DNA of 12,621 bases, taken from contig DNTB01000023.1 of NCBI GenBank assembly GCA_003499525.1, positions 1-12,621 on the forward strand. Reading direction: 5' to 3'. Of the stretch, positions 6,266-12,621 are shown piece after piece. The DNA is from Flavobacteriales bacterium (GTDB lineage Bacteria; Bacteroidota; Bacteroidia; Flavobacteriales_G; Salibacteraceae). The notes beneath the pieces were generated by a model. It had not been told where the DNA came from. It searched no databases and worked only from the letters and a program-made list of their open reading frames with translations. Within the stretch, counting starts at the first letter, position 1, and the number at the start of each line of letters is the position of its first letter. Position numbers and translations under genes: made by a program.

Positions 6266-7852
6266 ATGCAAGCGAATATTCTCGAGACAAAATCGAATAC
6301 GTTGATCAAATTCAATTCCACCGATATAGAGGTATTGATGCAACACCAGGGTTTAAACGAGGAATCTAAACAGATTATCAGATCAGAAAATCTCGCTCCC
6401 GCTCCACTTGTAGAGCGATTGCATAATAATTTCCCTCAACATTCCCTTTTTAAAACCCACTCAGAACCTCTCTTCAGCAAGGGCAAGAACAAGTATTCCG
6501 GATTGGCAGGGTTCAGAATGATCTGCGAAACTTTAAGGACTCACGGAATAGAATTGAGTCATCTCAAGGAGCGGGAGCTTTTTGTAGAGGTCTACGCCTT
6601 TCTTGCTACCAAGCACATTTTGAACACCATAGACTGGAACAACTATGAGAAAGACCCTGTTTTCCAGTTGGTTTTTCCTCAACCCAATATGATCCAAAAA
6701 GAAGTGGTTGAAGCCTACAGCGCTATAGAGGACGATGAAGAAAGGATGAATTTAGTGGTGAACTACCGCGATCAGACCAACCCACACGATGGCAAGCAAA
6801 TATTGAATCGTCCTTCCTTCTACTCTGCTGAAGGTGAGTTTGAAGCTGTAGATGGCGGCCAACACAAATATCCACAGGTGTTTCTTCTCTTTGATAAAAC
6901 AACTCAGGGTTGCTATGCTTACTGCACCTATTGTTTCCGACATGCACAGGTACGCGGTGATGAGGATATGTTCATTCAGGAAGATGTACCTCAAGTACAT
7001 GAATACCTTAGAAAACACAAAGAGATTACTGATATTCTTATAACCGGAGGCGATGCAGGTTACATGCCGGTAAAACGGCTTGAAGATTACCTCCTGCCCT
7101 TGCTTGATGATCCTGAATTGATGCACATACGCACAATACGGATAGCATCACGGGCATTGACCTACGAACCTGGTGTAGTAGTCAGCCACAAATACGACGG
7201 AGCACTGAAGCTTTTTGGAAAACTCATCGATCACGGTATCCAAGTGCTATGGATGGGACATTTCAGCACCCCTAAAGAATTCATGAATGTCTATACTCTG
7301 TCTGCGATAAGACGACTTAGAGCGCATAGAATTAACGTTCGTAGTCAAAGTCCAATGATGAATCATGTCAGTCTTTTTATGAATGAAAAAGGAGAAGTGG
7401 AGATAGACCGATCCGCTCGAAACTGGATCGATTTAGGACATATTCTGATGATGTTAGGCTGTCAGTTCCACTCTATTTATTGTGCCCGGCCAACCGGAGA
7501 GCACGATTACTTTACAGCACCATTGAAGGATATGAATTTGATATTCAGTAAGATATACCGAAGCCTACCCTCCGAGGGAAGGCCTTCAAGGTACATCACC
7601 ATGACTTCGTCTGCCGGGAAAACTTCACTACTGGGCACGGCTATGGTAAACGGTAGAAAAGTATTTGCTCTGAAATTCAACGAGGCGCGCAACATGGAAT
7701 GGATGGATCGTGTTTTTCTGGCAGAATATGATGAGAAGCAGAATACCATTGAGAAACTGATTCCTTTTGATGGTGAAGATTATTTCTACAAAGATGAGCT
7801 GGCTCAAATTGAGAAAGATCTCCAGATTCAGTTTGACGCACTTTCCAGTTGA
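6266..7852 (+). CDS. KamA-family radical SAM amino acid 2,3-aminomutase, substrate uncertain
   Basis: This 528-residue radical SAM/PLP enzyme is related to lysine 2,3-aminomutase, which moves an alpha-amino group to C3. The [4Fe-4S] ligands are Cys216, Cys220 and Cys223 in CYAYCTYCFR, and Arg225 aligns by eye with the carboxylate-binding Arg134 of the Clostridium enzyme. A SAM-binding GGDA lies at 261-264. The PLP Lys is Lys452 in SSAGKTS, aligning with Lys337. Two things are odd. The aspartates holding the substrate side-chain amine in lysine 2,3-aminomutase (Asp293, Asp330) align with Ala407 (next to Arg408) and Thr445, and the usual glycine run before the PLP lysine is degenerate. The protein is also longer than typical KamA (about 416-470 residues), mostly at both ends. 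It is 12 bp after the regulator gene and 38 bp before the CoA-transferase genes, implying one operon. Family is firm; the lysine substrate is not. Confidence 0.88.
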   Translation: MQANILETKSNTLIKFNSTDIEVLMQHQGLNEESKQIIRSENLAPAPLVERLHNNFPQHSLFKTHSEPLFSKGKNKYSGLAGFRMICETLRTHGIELSHLKERELFVEVYAFLATKHILNTIDWNNYEKDPVFQLVFPQPNMIQKEVVEAYSAIEDDEERMNLVVNYRDQTNPHDGKQILNRPSFYSAEGEFEAVDGGQHKYPQVFLLFDKTTQGCYAYCTYCFRHAQVRGDEDMFIQEDVPQVHEYLRKHKEITDILITGGDAGYMPVKRLEDYLLPLLDDPELMHIRTIRIASRALTYEPGVVVSHKYDGALKLFGKLIDHGIQVLWMGHFSTPKEFMNVYTLSAIRRLRAHRINVRSQSPMMNHVSLFMNEKGEVEIDRSARNWIDLGHILMMLGCQFHSIYCARPTGEHDYFTAPLKDMNLIFSKIYRSLPSEGRPSRYITMTSSAGKTSLLGTAMVNGRKVFALKFNEARNMEWMDRVFLAEYDEKQNTIEKLIPFDGEDYFYKDELAQIEKDLQIQFDALSS

Positions 7853-7890
7853 CTATAAATCATGTCTAATTCAAACCAAAGCATCTCAGT

Positions 7891-8604
7891 ATGATAAACA
7901 AGATTGTTAGCACTTCTTCCGAGGCTATTCGTGAAGTACGCGATGGGGCATCTGTGATGATTGGAGGGTTCGGAGAGGCAGGAAGTCCCATTGAGTTGAT
8001 CCATGCTCTTATTGATCATGGCGCAAAGGATCTCACGGTAATTAGCAACAATGCAGGCAGCGGACATGTCGGTCTGGCGGCATTAATTGAGAACCTGCAG
8101 GTCAGAAAGATTATTTGTTCCTTTCCTCGCACAGCCAATTCAAAAGTTTTCCCTGAACTTTTCCACTCCAATAGAATCGAACTAGAGCTCGTACCTCAGG
8201 GAACTCTGGCAGAACGAATAAGAGCTGGAGGCGCTGGAATTCCCGCATTCTATACCCCTGCCTCGGTGCATACACCACTGGCAGAGGGTAAAGAGTCCAG
8301 AATATTTGAGGATAAGGAGTATGTATTGGAGCACGGTCTTAAAGCCGATTTTGCACTTGTGAAAGCACAAACAGCCGACCGATACGGAAACCTGCTTTAT
8401 CACGCAACAGCTCGAAATTTTGGCCCTATTATGTGCACCGCTTCAAACGTGGCTATTGCCCAAGTGAATGAAGTAGTAGAACCTGGAATGATTGATCCGG
8501 AAACGGTAATCACCCCGGGAATATTTGTTCAGAAGGTTCTCGAGGTAAAAGAGCCTTTGTTCGAATCGCAATTGGTTGAAGATAATCTGCAATATCCATG
8601 GTAA
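7891..8604 (+). CDS. 3-oxoacid CoA-transferase subunit A (PcaI-like)
   Basis: This 237-residue protein is the alpha subunit of a family I CoA-transferase, which moves CoA from succinyl-CoA or acetyl-CoA to a 3-oxo acid. Visible features are the glycine-rich loop GGFGEAGSP (25-33), ISNNAGSG, the block ICSFPR, and ELVPQGTLAERIRAGGAGI followed by AFYTP. Further along are LAEGKESR, ADFALVKAQTADRYGNLLY, ARNFGPIM and a C-terminal TPGIFVQKVL. From memory these blocks read more like 3-oxoadipate CoA-transferase PcaI of Pseudomonas than like ScoA, although its glycine loop has GEAGSP where PcaI has GTAG-P. The stop codon overlaps the start of the B-subunit gene by 7 bases (ATGGTAA), so the two are probably made in equal amount. 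The true acceptor acid is inferred from context. Confidence 0.88.
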   Translation: MINKIVSTSSEAIREVRDGASVMIGGFGEAGSPIELIHALIDHGAKDLTVISNNAGSGHVGLAALIENLQVRKIICSFPRTANSKVFPELFHSNRIELELVPQGTLAERIRAGGAGIPAFYTPASVHTPLAEGKESRIFEDKEYVLEHGLKADFALVKAQTADRYGNLLYHATARNFGPIMCTASNVAIAQVNEVVEPGMIDPETVITPGIFVQKVLEVKEPLFESQLVEDNLQYPW

Positions 8605-9251
8605 ATATCAATCAAATAAAAGGATGGACCCGGGCCGAAATGGCACAGAACGTGGCAAGAGATATCCCTGATGGCTCTTATGTGAATCTCGGAATTGGAT
8701 TACCCGAGCTGGTAGCAGACTTTGTTCCTAAGGGCAGAGAGCTGATTTATCAGACTGAAAACGGCCTTTTGGGGATGGGGCCAGTTCCTGAAGAAGGACA
8801 AGGAGATCGCGAACTTGTAAATGCAGGAAAGAAATATGTAACCGCCATACCCGGGGCAGCTTATTTCCACCATGCAGATAGCTTTACGATGATCCGCGGT
8901 GGGCATATTGATGTATGTGTTTTGGGAACCATGCAGGTTTCTGAAAAAGGTGATATTGCCAATTGGTCTACTGGGGCTGAAAATGCGGTACCGGCCGTTG
9001 GAGGTGCCATGGATCTGGTTGCAGGGGTTAAGCGAATATTTGTTATTACCCAGCACACAACCAAGCATGGCCATCCGAAGATTGTAGAAGAATGCACTTT
9101 TCCTTTGACTGGAAAAGGCGTAGTTGAACGAATTTACACCAATCTGGCAACCATCGAAGTTCGGAATGAAGGTCTTTTTGTTTGCGAAATGGCCCCCGAC
9201 ATCACCTTCGATGAACTCCAGGAATTTACAGGTCCTAAGCTAAATCAATGA
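8598..9251 (+). CDS. 3-oxoacid CoA-transferase subunit B (PcaJ-like)
   Basis: This 217-residue protein is the catalytic beta subunit. The glutamate that forms the glutamyl-CoA thioester is Glu54 in QTENGLLGMGP, the family's (S)ENG motif. Other landmarks are NLGIGLPELVADF (30-42), LVNAGKKYVT, FHHADSFTMIRGGHIDVCVLG, QVSEKGDIANWSTGAENAVPAVGGAMDLVAGV, and ECTFPLTGKGVVERIYTNLA. The FHHADSF and WSTGAE segments match PcaJ-type enzymes better than ScoB/YodR types, which have PGKMVKGMGG there. The partner is the A subunit, whose gene overlaps by 7 bases. Its reaction would activate the beta-keto acid made by the aminotransferase, ready for thiolytic cleavage by a thiolase not encoded in the window. 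The length is normal for the family, and the ATG lies inside the end of the upstream gene. Confidence 0.88.
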   Translation: MVNINQIKGWTRAEMAQNVARDIPDGSYVNLGIGLPELVADFVPKGRELIYQTENGLLGMGPVPEEGQGDRELVNAGKKYVTAIPGAAYFHHADSFTMIRGGHIDVCVLGTMQVSEKGDIANWSTGAENAVPAVGGAMDLVAGVKRIFVITQHTTKHGHPKIVEECTFPLTGKGVVERIYTNLATIEVRNEGLFVCEMAPDITFDELQEFTGPKLNQ

Positions 9252-9293
9252 TTTGTTATACAGTATTTTAGGTTAGTTTACTTAAATATAAAG

Positions 9294-10628
9294 GTGATGA
9301 AAACAAACAAGGCCATTTACCAGCGCGCTACCAAAGTTCTTACAGGTGGGGTAAGCCGAAACACCATATTCAGAAAACCGCATCCCGTATATGTCGCTAA
9401 AGCCAAAGGAAGCTATGTCACCGATGTTGAAGGAATTGAGCGCATCGACTTTGCTAACAATATGGCTTCGTTGATTCATGGCCATGCGCATCCTGCTATC
9501 ATAGAGGCCGTAACTGAGCAAATGCATCGGGGAACAGCCTTTACGGTAGGAACAGAAGCTGAAGTTCTTTTTGCTGAACAAATGATCGCCCGAAGCGCAT
9601 CTTTTGAACGTATGCGTTTTGTTAACTCCGGTACTGAAGCCGTAATGACCATGCTCAAAACAGCCCGAGCTAACACTGATAAACCGAAGATTGCAAAGGC
9701 TGAAGGCGCTTATCACGGCACCTATGATTATGCAGAAATCAGCCAGACATCACATCCAGGAAACTGGGGTATAACAAGTTCGCCAAACGCCAACCGTGTA
9801 GTTGATGGCACGCCTAAGGGAGCAATTGATGATGTGATCATATTTCCGTTTAATGATGTAACCCGCACTTTGAACATCCTCGACAGATATGCTGATGAAA
9901 TTGCTTGTGTATTGATTGATCCTGTTCCGCATAGAATTGGATTACTCCCGGCGTCTCATGAATTTGTTGAAGCAGTATACAAATGGACAAGAGCCCATAA
10001 CGCCTTGATGGTATTTGACGAGGTGGTCACGTATCGGGTAAACTACTCGGGAGCACAGGAAAGCTACAATGTGAAACCCGACCTAACGGCAATGGGTAAA
10101 ATGATCGGAGGAGGATTCCCTATCGGTGCTCTGGCAGGACGTAAAGAGTTGATGGAGGTATTGGATCCAAGAGGTAAAATCCTGCGACACCCGCATTCAG
10201 GCACTTTTTCTGCAAATCCCATATCCACAACTGCCGGACGTGTTGCAATGGAACTGTTTGACCACGAAGCTGTATCCACATTGAATGCGCTCTCGATGAA
10301 AGCAGTGGAACAAATTCGGGAAGTCGTTAGGCTGGCTGATATTCCTGTTTCGGTAACCGGAGCAGGTTCCATGTTTCGAATACACCTGAAGCCTGAAAAA
10401 CCAACTACTTATAGAGAGGCTTATCAGCCCAAGGAAGAAAAACAACTGGTAAATGAGTTGTTGGATTATATGTTTCTGGAAGAGAAGATCATGATGATCA
10501 ATACCTGTGCATGTATGCTGGCAACAACCATCACGCAGCATGAGATTGACCGATTGAGTGAAGGTTTATTCAACGGATTTAAGTTGATCAAGCCAAAGCT
10601 TGAAAAGCTTCTTACGGTTTCTATTTGA
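9294..10628 (+). CDS. class III PLP-dependent aminotransferase, beta-amino-acid/GSA-aminomutase-like
   Basis: This 444-residue protein is a fold-type I PLP enzyme of aminotransferase class III. It shows TGGVSRNTIF (17-26), NSGTEAV (111-117) for the PLP phosphate, YHGTYD (140-145) with the ring-stacking Tyr140, FDEV (241-244) with Asp242 for the pyridine nitrogen, and the PLP Lys269 in AMGKMIGGGFPIGALAG. HSGTFSANP (301-309) is the usual late motif. The N-terminal GGVSR and the YHGTYD segment are shared with glutamate-1-semialdehyde 2,1-aminomutase and with the beta-amino-acid transaminases related to it. With an aminomutase and a 3-oxoacid CoA-transferase just upstream, transamination of a beta-amino acid to a beta-keto acid is the likely role. 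A heme-pathway hemL function is unlikely here. It starts 42 bp after the CoA-transferase B gene and is probably in the same operon. Confidence 0.85.
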   Translation: MMKTNKAIYQRATKVLTGGVSRNTIFRKPHPVYVAKAKGSYVTDVEGIERIDFANNMASLIHGHAHPAIIEAVTEQMHRGTAFTVGTEAEVLFAEQMIARSASFERMRFVNSGTEAVMTMLKTARANTDKPKIAKAEGAYHGTYDYAEISQTSHPGNWGITSSPNANRVVDGTPKGAIDDVIIFPFNDVTRTLNILDRYADEIACVLIDPVPHRIGLLPASHEFVEAVYKWTRAHNALMVFDEVVTYRVNYSGAQESYNVKPDLTAMGKMIGGGFPIGALAGRKELMEVLDPRGKILRHPHSGTFSANPISTTAGRVAMELFDHEAVSTLNALSMKAVEQIREVVRLADIPVSVTGAGSMFRIHLKPEKPTTYREAYQPKEEKQLVNELLDYMFLEEKIMMINTCACMLATTITQHEIDRLSEGLFNGFKLIKPKLEKLLTVSI

Positions 10629-11038
10629 TATTAGCCTTCCTGCACATTGGCCATAAAGCATGGAATTAATAGCTCAAAGAACATTGTGGCGAGCATGAAA
10701 CTACACAGCTTGGTTTCGTGCCAATTGCTGGGTTTTGTGCTCGGTAATTATCCCAATGAATAACCTTCTAAGATTGAAACAAATCAGGCATGCATGAATC
10801 TATGTCCATTGCTTCGTCAGGTTTGAATGGATTCCATTGCATGTTTTCATTTTGACCTGAGCGATATCAATTCCAGATTGAATGGTGTTCCCGACTTTTG
10901 GTCTTTGTTTATCTATTAATTTATAATGTTTTTGGGCATTCCTTTGTTAATAAGTTATTTACACTTGATTATCAGGATATTCTCCAAACTTTTATGGATA
11001 ACTGAAAATGATAATTAAATCCAGTTCAACCCGGAATT
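10629..11038. other. 410-bp intergenic region between aminotransferase and transporter genes
   Basis: No open frame of useful length is seen on either strand. A nested inverted repeat is visible: TCAGGT at 10817-10822 pairs with ACCTGA at 10855-10860, and inside it AATGG (10826-10830) pairs with CCATT (10834-10838). A TACACTTG at 10960-10967 is one base from the Bacteroidota -7 consensus TAnnTTTG, but the TTTG boxes upstream have poor spacing (13 or 25 bases). The gap suggests that the transporter has its own promoter. No rho-independent terminator is evident after the aminotransferase. Confidence 0.4.
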
Positions 11039-12256
11039 ATGAGTAAGACCCCATCAAAAAACCGGTGGCTGATAGCAGCTTCAGCCGTTGGAATTCACAT
11101 ATCAATTGGCTCAGTTTACGCGTATTCGGTTATTACCAATCCGGCCAAAGAGATATTTGGTGTTGAAGAAAGTGAACTGAAATGGGCCTTTAAAATTGCC
11201 ATTCTATTACTGGGATTTTCCGCCGCTCTATTCGGACGTTGGGTAGAACGTGTTGGCCCTCGAAGAAGTGGAACGATGTCGGGAATATTTTATAGTGTAG
11301 GCATCATCGGATCGGGCCTTGCTGTTCAATTAGAGTCGCTGCCTTTGTTCTTCATTTCGTACGGTTTTATTGGTGGCATTGGTCTGGGCCTCGGGTATAT
11401 TACCCCCGTCAGTACATTGGTAAAGTGGTTCCCGGATAAAAGAGGGTTAGCTACTGGAATGGCCATTATGGGATTTGGCTTTTCCGCTTTGATTTTCGGG
11501 CCAGTGATGCAAAAGCTCTTTGATACCGTTGGCGTTGCCTATACATTTTACATTCTCGGCTTTATTTACATGATTCTTATTTTGGGTTCAGCCCAATACA
11601 TGGAAAAACCACCGGAAGGATATCTGCCAGAGGGGTTCAAGCCGGGTGAAGGAAAAGTCATTAAATCTGATATAGCCAATCTTACCGTCAATGAGGCGGT
11701 TAAAACTCCCCGATTCTATTATATGTGGGTCATGATGTTCATCAATATTTCCTGCGGTATTGCCGTAATAGCTGCAGCAAGCCCCATGATGCAAGAAACA
11801 TTGCTTTATACTCCTATGCAGGCAGCGGCAATAGTAGGATTAATTGGAGTGTTTAACGGTTTTGGGCGTATACTTTGGTCCGGACTCTCCGATTATCTGG
11901 GCAGAGCCAACACGTATATGGTTTTTTTCAGTTTCCAGATTCTGGCTTTCTATTTACTTCCTCTCACCTCTATTGAAATGGTTTTCTTGTTCCTTCTATT
12001 CACTGTAATTACGATGTATGGGGGCGGATTTGCCACATTACCGGCTTTCTTAGGTGATCTATTTGGAACCAAACAGCTTGGAGCCATTCATGGCATGATA
12101 TTAACGGCGTGGGGCTTAGCGGGTGTTGTCGGTCCTACCATTTATGACCGCGTGAAAACAACGACGGGCTCGCTAGAAAGTACGCTGCATGTTTTTGCTG
12201 CACTCTTTGTCATCGCGCTTATCGTTTCATTTCTATGTATATCCGCTTTAGTGTAG
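11039..12256 (+). CDS. OFA-family MFS transporter, C-terminus altered by IS insertion
   Basis: This 405-residue inner-membrane transporter has about 12 helices and belongs to the major facilitator superfamily. It has the oxalate/formate antiporter (OFA) flavour: SIGSVYAYSVITNP in helix 1 (22-35), the cytoplasmic 2-3 loop GRWVERVGPRRSG (66-78), GGIGLGLGYITPVSTLVKWFPDKRGLATG (112-140), and a central loop with PPEGY. OFA members carry small carboxylates, so uptake of the amino acid or export of a keto acid for the upstream operon is plausible but unproven. The gene runs into the right IS copy: IS sequence begins at 12234, within codon 399, so the end of TM12 (LCISALV) and the TAG stop at 12254-12256 come from the IS. 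Only a short cytoplasmic tail is probably lost, and the protein may still work. Confidence 0.82.
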   Translation: MSKTPSKNRWLIAASAVGIHISIGSVYAYSVITNPAKEIFGVEESELKWAFKIAILLLGFSAALFGRWVERVGPRRSGTMSGIFYSVGIIGSGLAVQLESLPLFFISYGFIGGIGLGLGYITPVSTLVKWFPDKRGLATGMAIMGFGFSALIFGPVMQKLFDTVGVAYTFYILGFIYMILILGSAQYMEKPPEGYLPEGFKPGEGKVIKSDIANLTVNEAVKTPRFYYMWVMMFINISCGIAVIAAASPMMQETLLYTPMQAAAIVGLIGVFNGFGRILWSGLSDYLGRANTYMVFFSFQILAFYLLPLTSIEMVFLFLLFTVITMYGGGFATLPAFLGDLFGTKQLGAIHGMILTAWGLAGVVGPTIYDRVKTTTGSLESTLHVFAALFVIALIVSFLCISALV

Positions 12257-12621
12257 TTGATTCGTAGCGATTACTGTAAATAATTGATTGACAGATATAT
12301 GGCGTTCAAACCTTCGGTTGAATTTGAAACAGAACTCATTCAGGTAGCATTGCAGCCAACAATCTGATATTGAATGGTATATCCCGAGGAACACGCGTTT
12401 GGCATTGCTGATGGCAATATGCACCCAGGGCAGGGCTTTGGCTGCTTTTTTGGGATCAGTTTTGCTAGGTTGATGACGCTCCACATGGGGTTGAATAGCG
12501 TTATAACTGGGGTTAGCATCACTGAGAACAACGGCCTGCTTGGTGAGCAGTCGTTTAGCAAGAACACCATAGGTCATACCGCTAAAATCGGGCAAATGCT
12601 CCATACGAAGGCGACCTGCCC
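12234..12621 (-). mobile_element. 3' end of an IS1595-family insertion sequence, right copy
   Basis: This is a perfect reverse-complement copy of bases 1-388. It sits in inverted orientation, so both transposase fragments read towards the centre of the window. It interrupts the end of the transporter gene. Its inner flank (bases before 12234) differs from the inner flank of the left copy, as expected for two insertion sites. The 5' half of the element and any target duplication lie outside the window. Confidence 0.9.
12248..12621 (-). CDS. IS1595-family transposase, C-terminal part (second copy)
   Basis: This reverse-strand fragment encodes exactly the same C-terminal residues as the left-edge copy, including the SDANPSY catalytic Asp and the ISNAKR block. 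The frame is open to the window edge, so the start lies outside. Its TAA stop is at 12248-12250, and the antisense strand of its final codons supplies the stop codon of the transporter gene. Complete identity between the two copies points to recent transposition or gene conversion. Confidence 0.88.
   Translation of the reverse strand, partial: AGRLRMEHLPDFSGMTYGVLAKRLLTKQAVVLSDANPSYNAIQPHVERHQPSKTDPKKAAKALPWVHIAISNAKRVFLGIYHSISDCWLQCYLNEFCFKFNRRFERHISVNQLFTVIATNQLH

Noticed and set aside
6752..7126. 124-codon minus-strand open frame inside the aminomutase gene
   Set aside because: It is antisense to the radical SAM core with no recognisable domain; a shadow of conserved coding sequence.
9282..9716. 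144-codon minus-strand open frame opposite the aminotransferase
   Set aside because: It is antisense to motifs of the class III aminotransferase and has no domain of its own.
10600..10614. AAGCTT-type inverted repeat near the end of the aminotransferase gene as a terminator
   Set aside because: It lies within coding sequence and is not followed by a T run.
9294..10628. Assignment of the aminotransferase as HemL (glutamate-1-semialdehyde aminomutase)
   Set aside because: Although related, it sits in an aminomutase/CoA-transferase operon with no tetrapyrrole genes, and its YHGTYD and C-terminal region look more like beta-transaminases.
1..12621. CRISPR arrays, tRNA or rRNA genes, and defence systems
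   Set aside because: No regularly spaced direct repeats, tRNA-like cloverleaf or rRNA segment was seen, and no nuclease or toxin-antitoxin-like gene is present.

Overview
The window looks like a Bacteroidota chromosome segment, probably a whole contig. The evidence is a secreted protein with a gliding-motility/type IX secretion C-terminal domain (4639-5559), moderate to low GC, AT-rich promoters with little Shine-Dalgarno signal, and an IS1595-family element. The first and last 388 bp are perfect inverted copies of each other. Each holds the 3' end of the same IS1595-type transposase reading inward, and both are cut at the same internal position, as expected when assembly stops inside a repeated IS.

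Left part (425-4418), all on the minus strand: a SAM-dependent methyltransferase, a polytopic GT-C-like membrane protein with a TTG start, a RibD_C/dihydrofolate-reductase-like protein, a SnoaL/NTF2-like protein (TTG start), and an overlapping small membrane-anchored protein that looks shortened. At about 4.4-4.6 kb transcription diverges. The plus strand then starts with the secreted sorting-domain protein.

The core of the window (5693-10628, plus strand) is a tight cluster: an XRE-cupin regulator, a KamA-family radical SAM/PLP aminomutase, the two subunits of a PcaIJ-type 3-oxoacid CoA-transferase, and a class-III aminotransferase. An OFA-type MFS transporter follows after a 410-bp gap. Together they suggest a pathway in which an alpha-amino acid becomes a beta-amino acid, then a beta-keto acid, then a beta-ketoacyl-CoA, with import by the MFS protein. 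The layout recalls the Bacillus subtilis kamA-yodPQRST cluster, but no acetyltransferase or deacylase gene is present. The aminomutase keeps the cluster cysteines, the PLP lysine and the carboxylate-binding arginine. It lacks both aspartates that hold the lysine side-chain amine in lysine 2,3-aminomutase, so the substrate is probably not lysine. The PcaIJ-like CoA-transferase hints at a dicarboxylic keto acid such as 3-oxoadipate or 3-oxoglutarate, which is inference.

The right IS copy has inserted into the last codons of the transporter gene, so its final seven residues and stop codon come from IS DNA.
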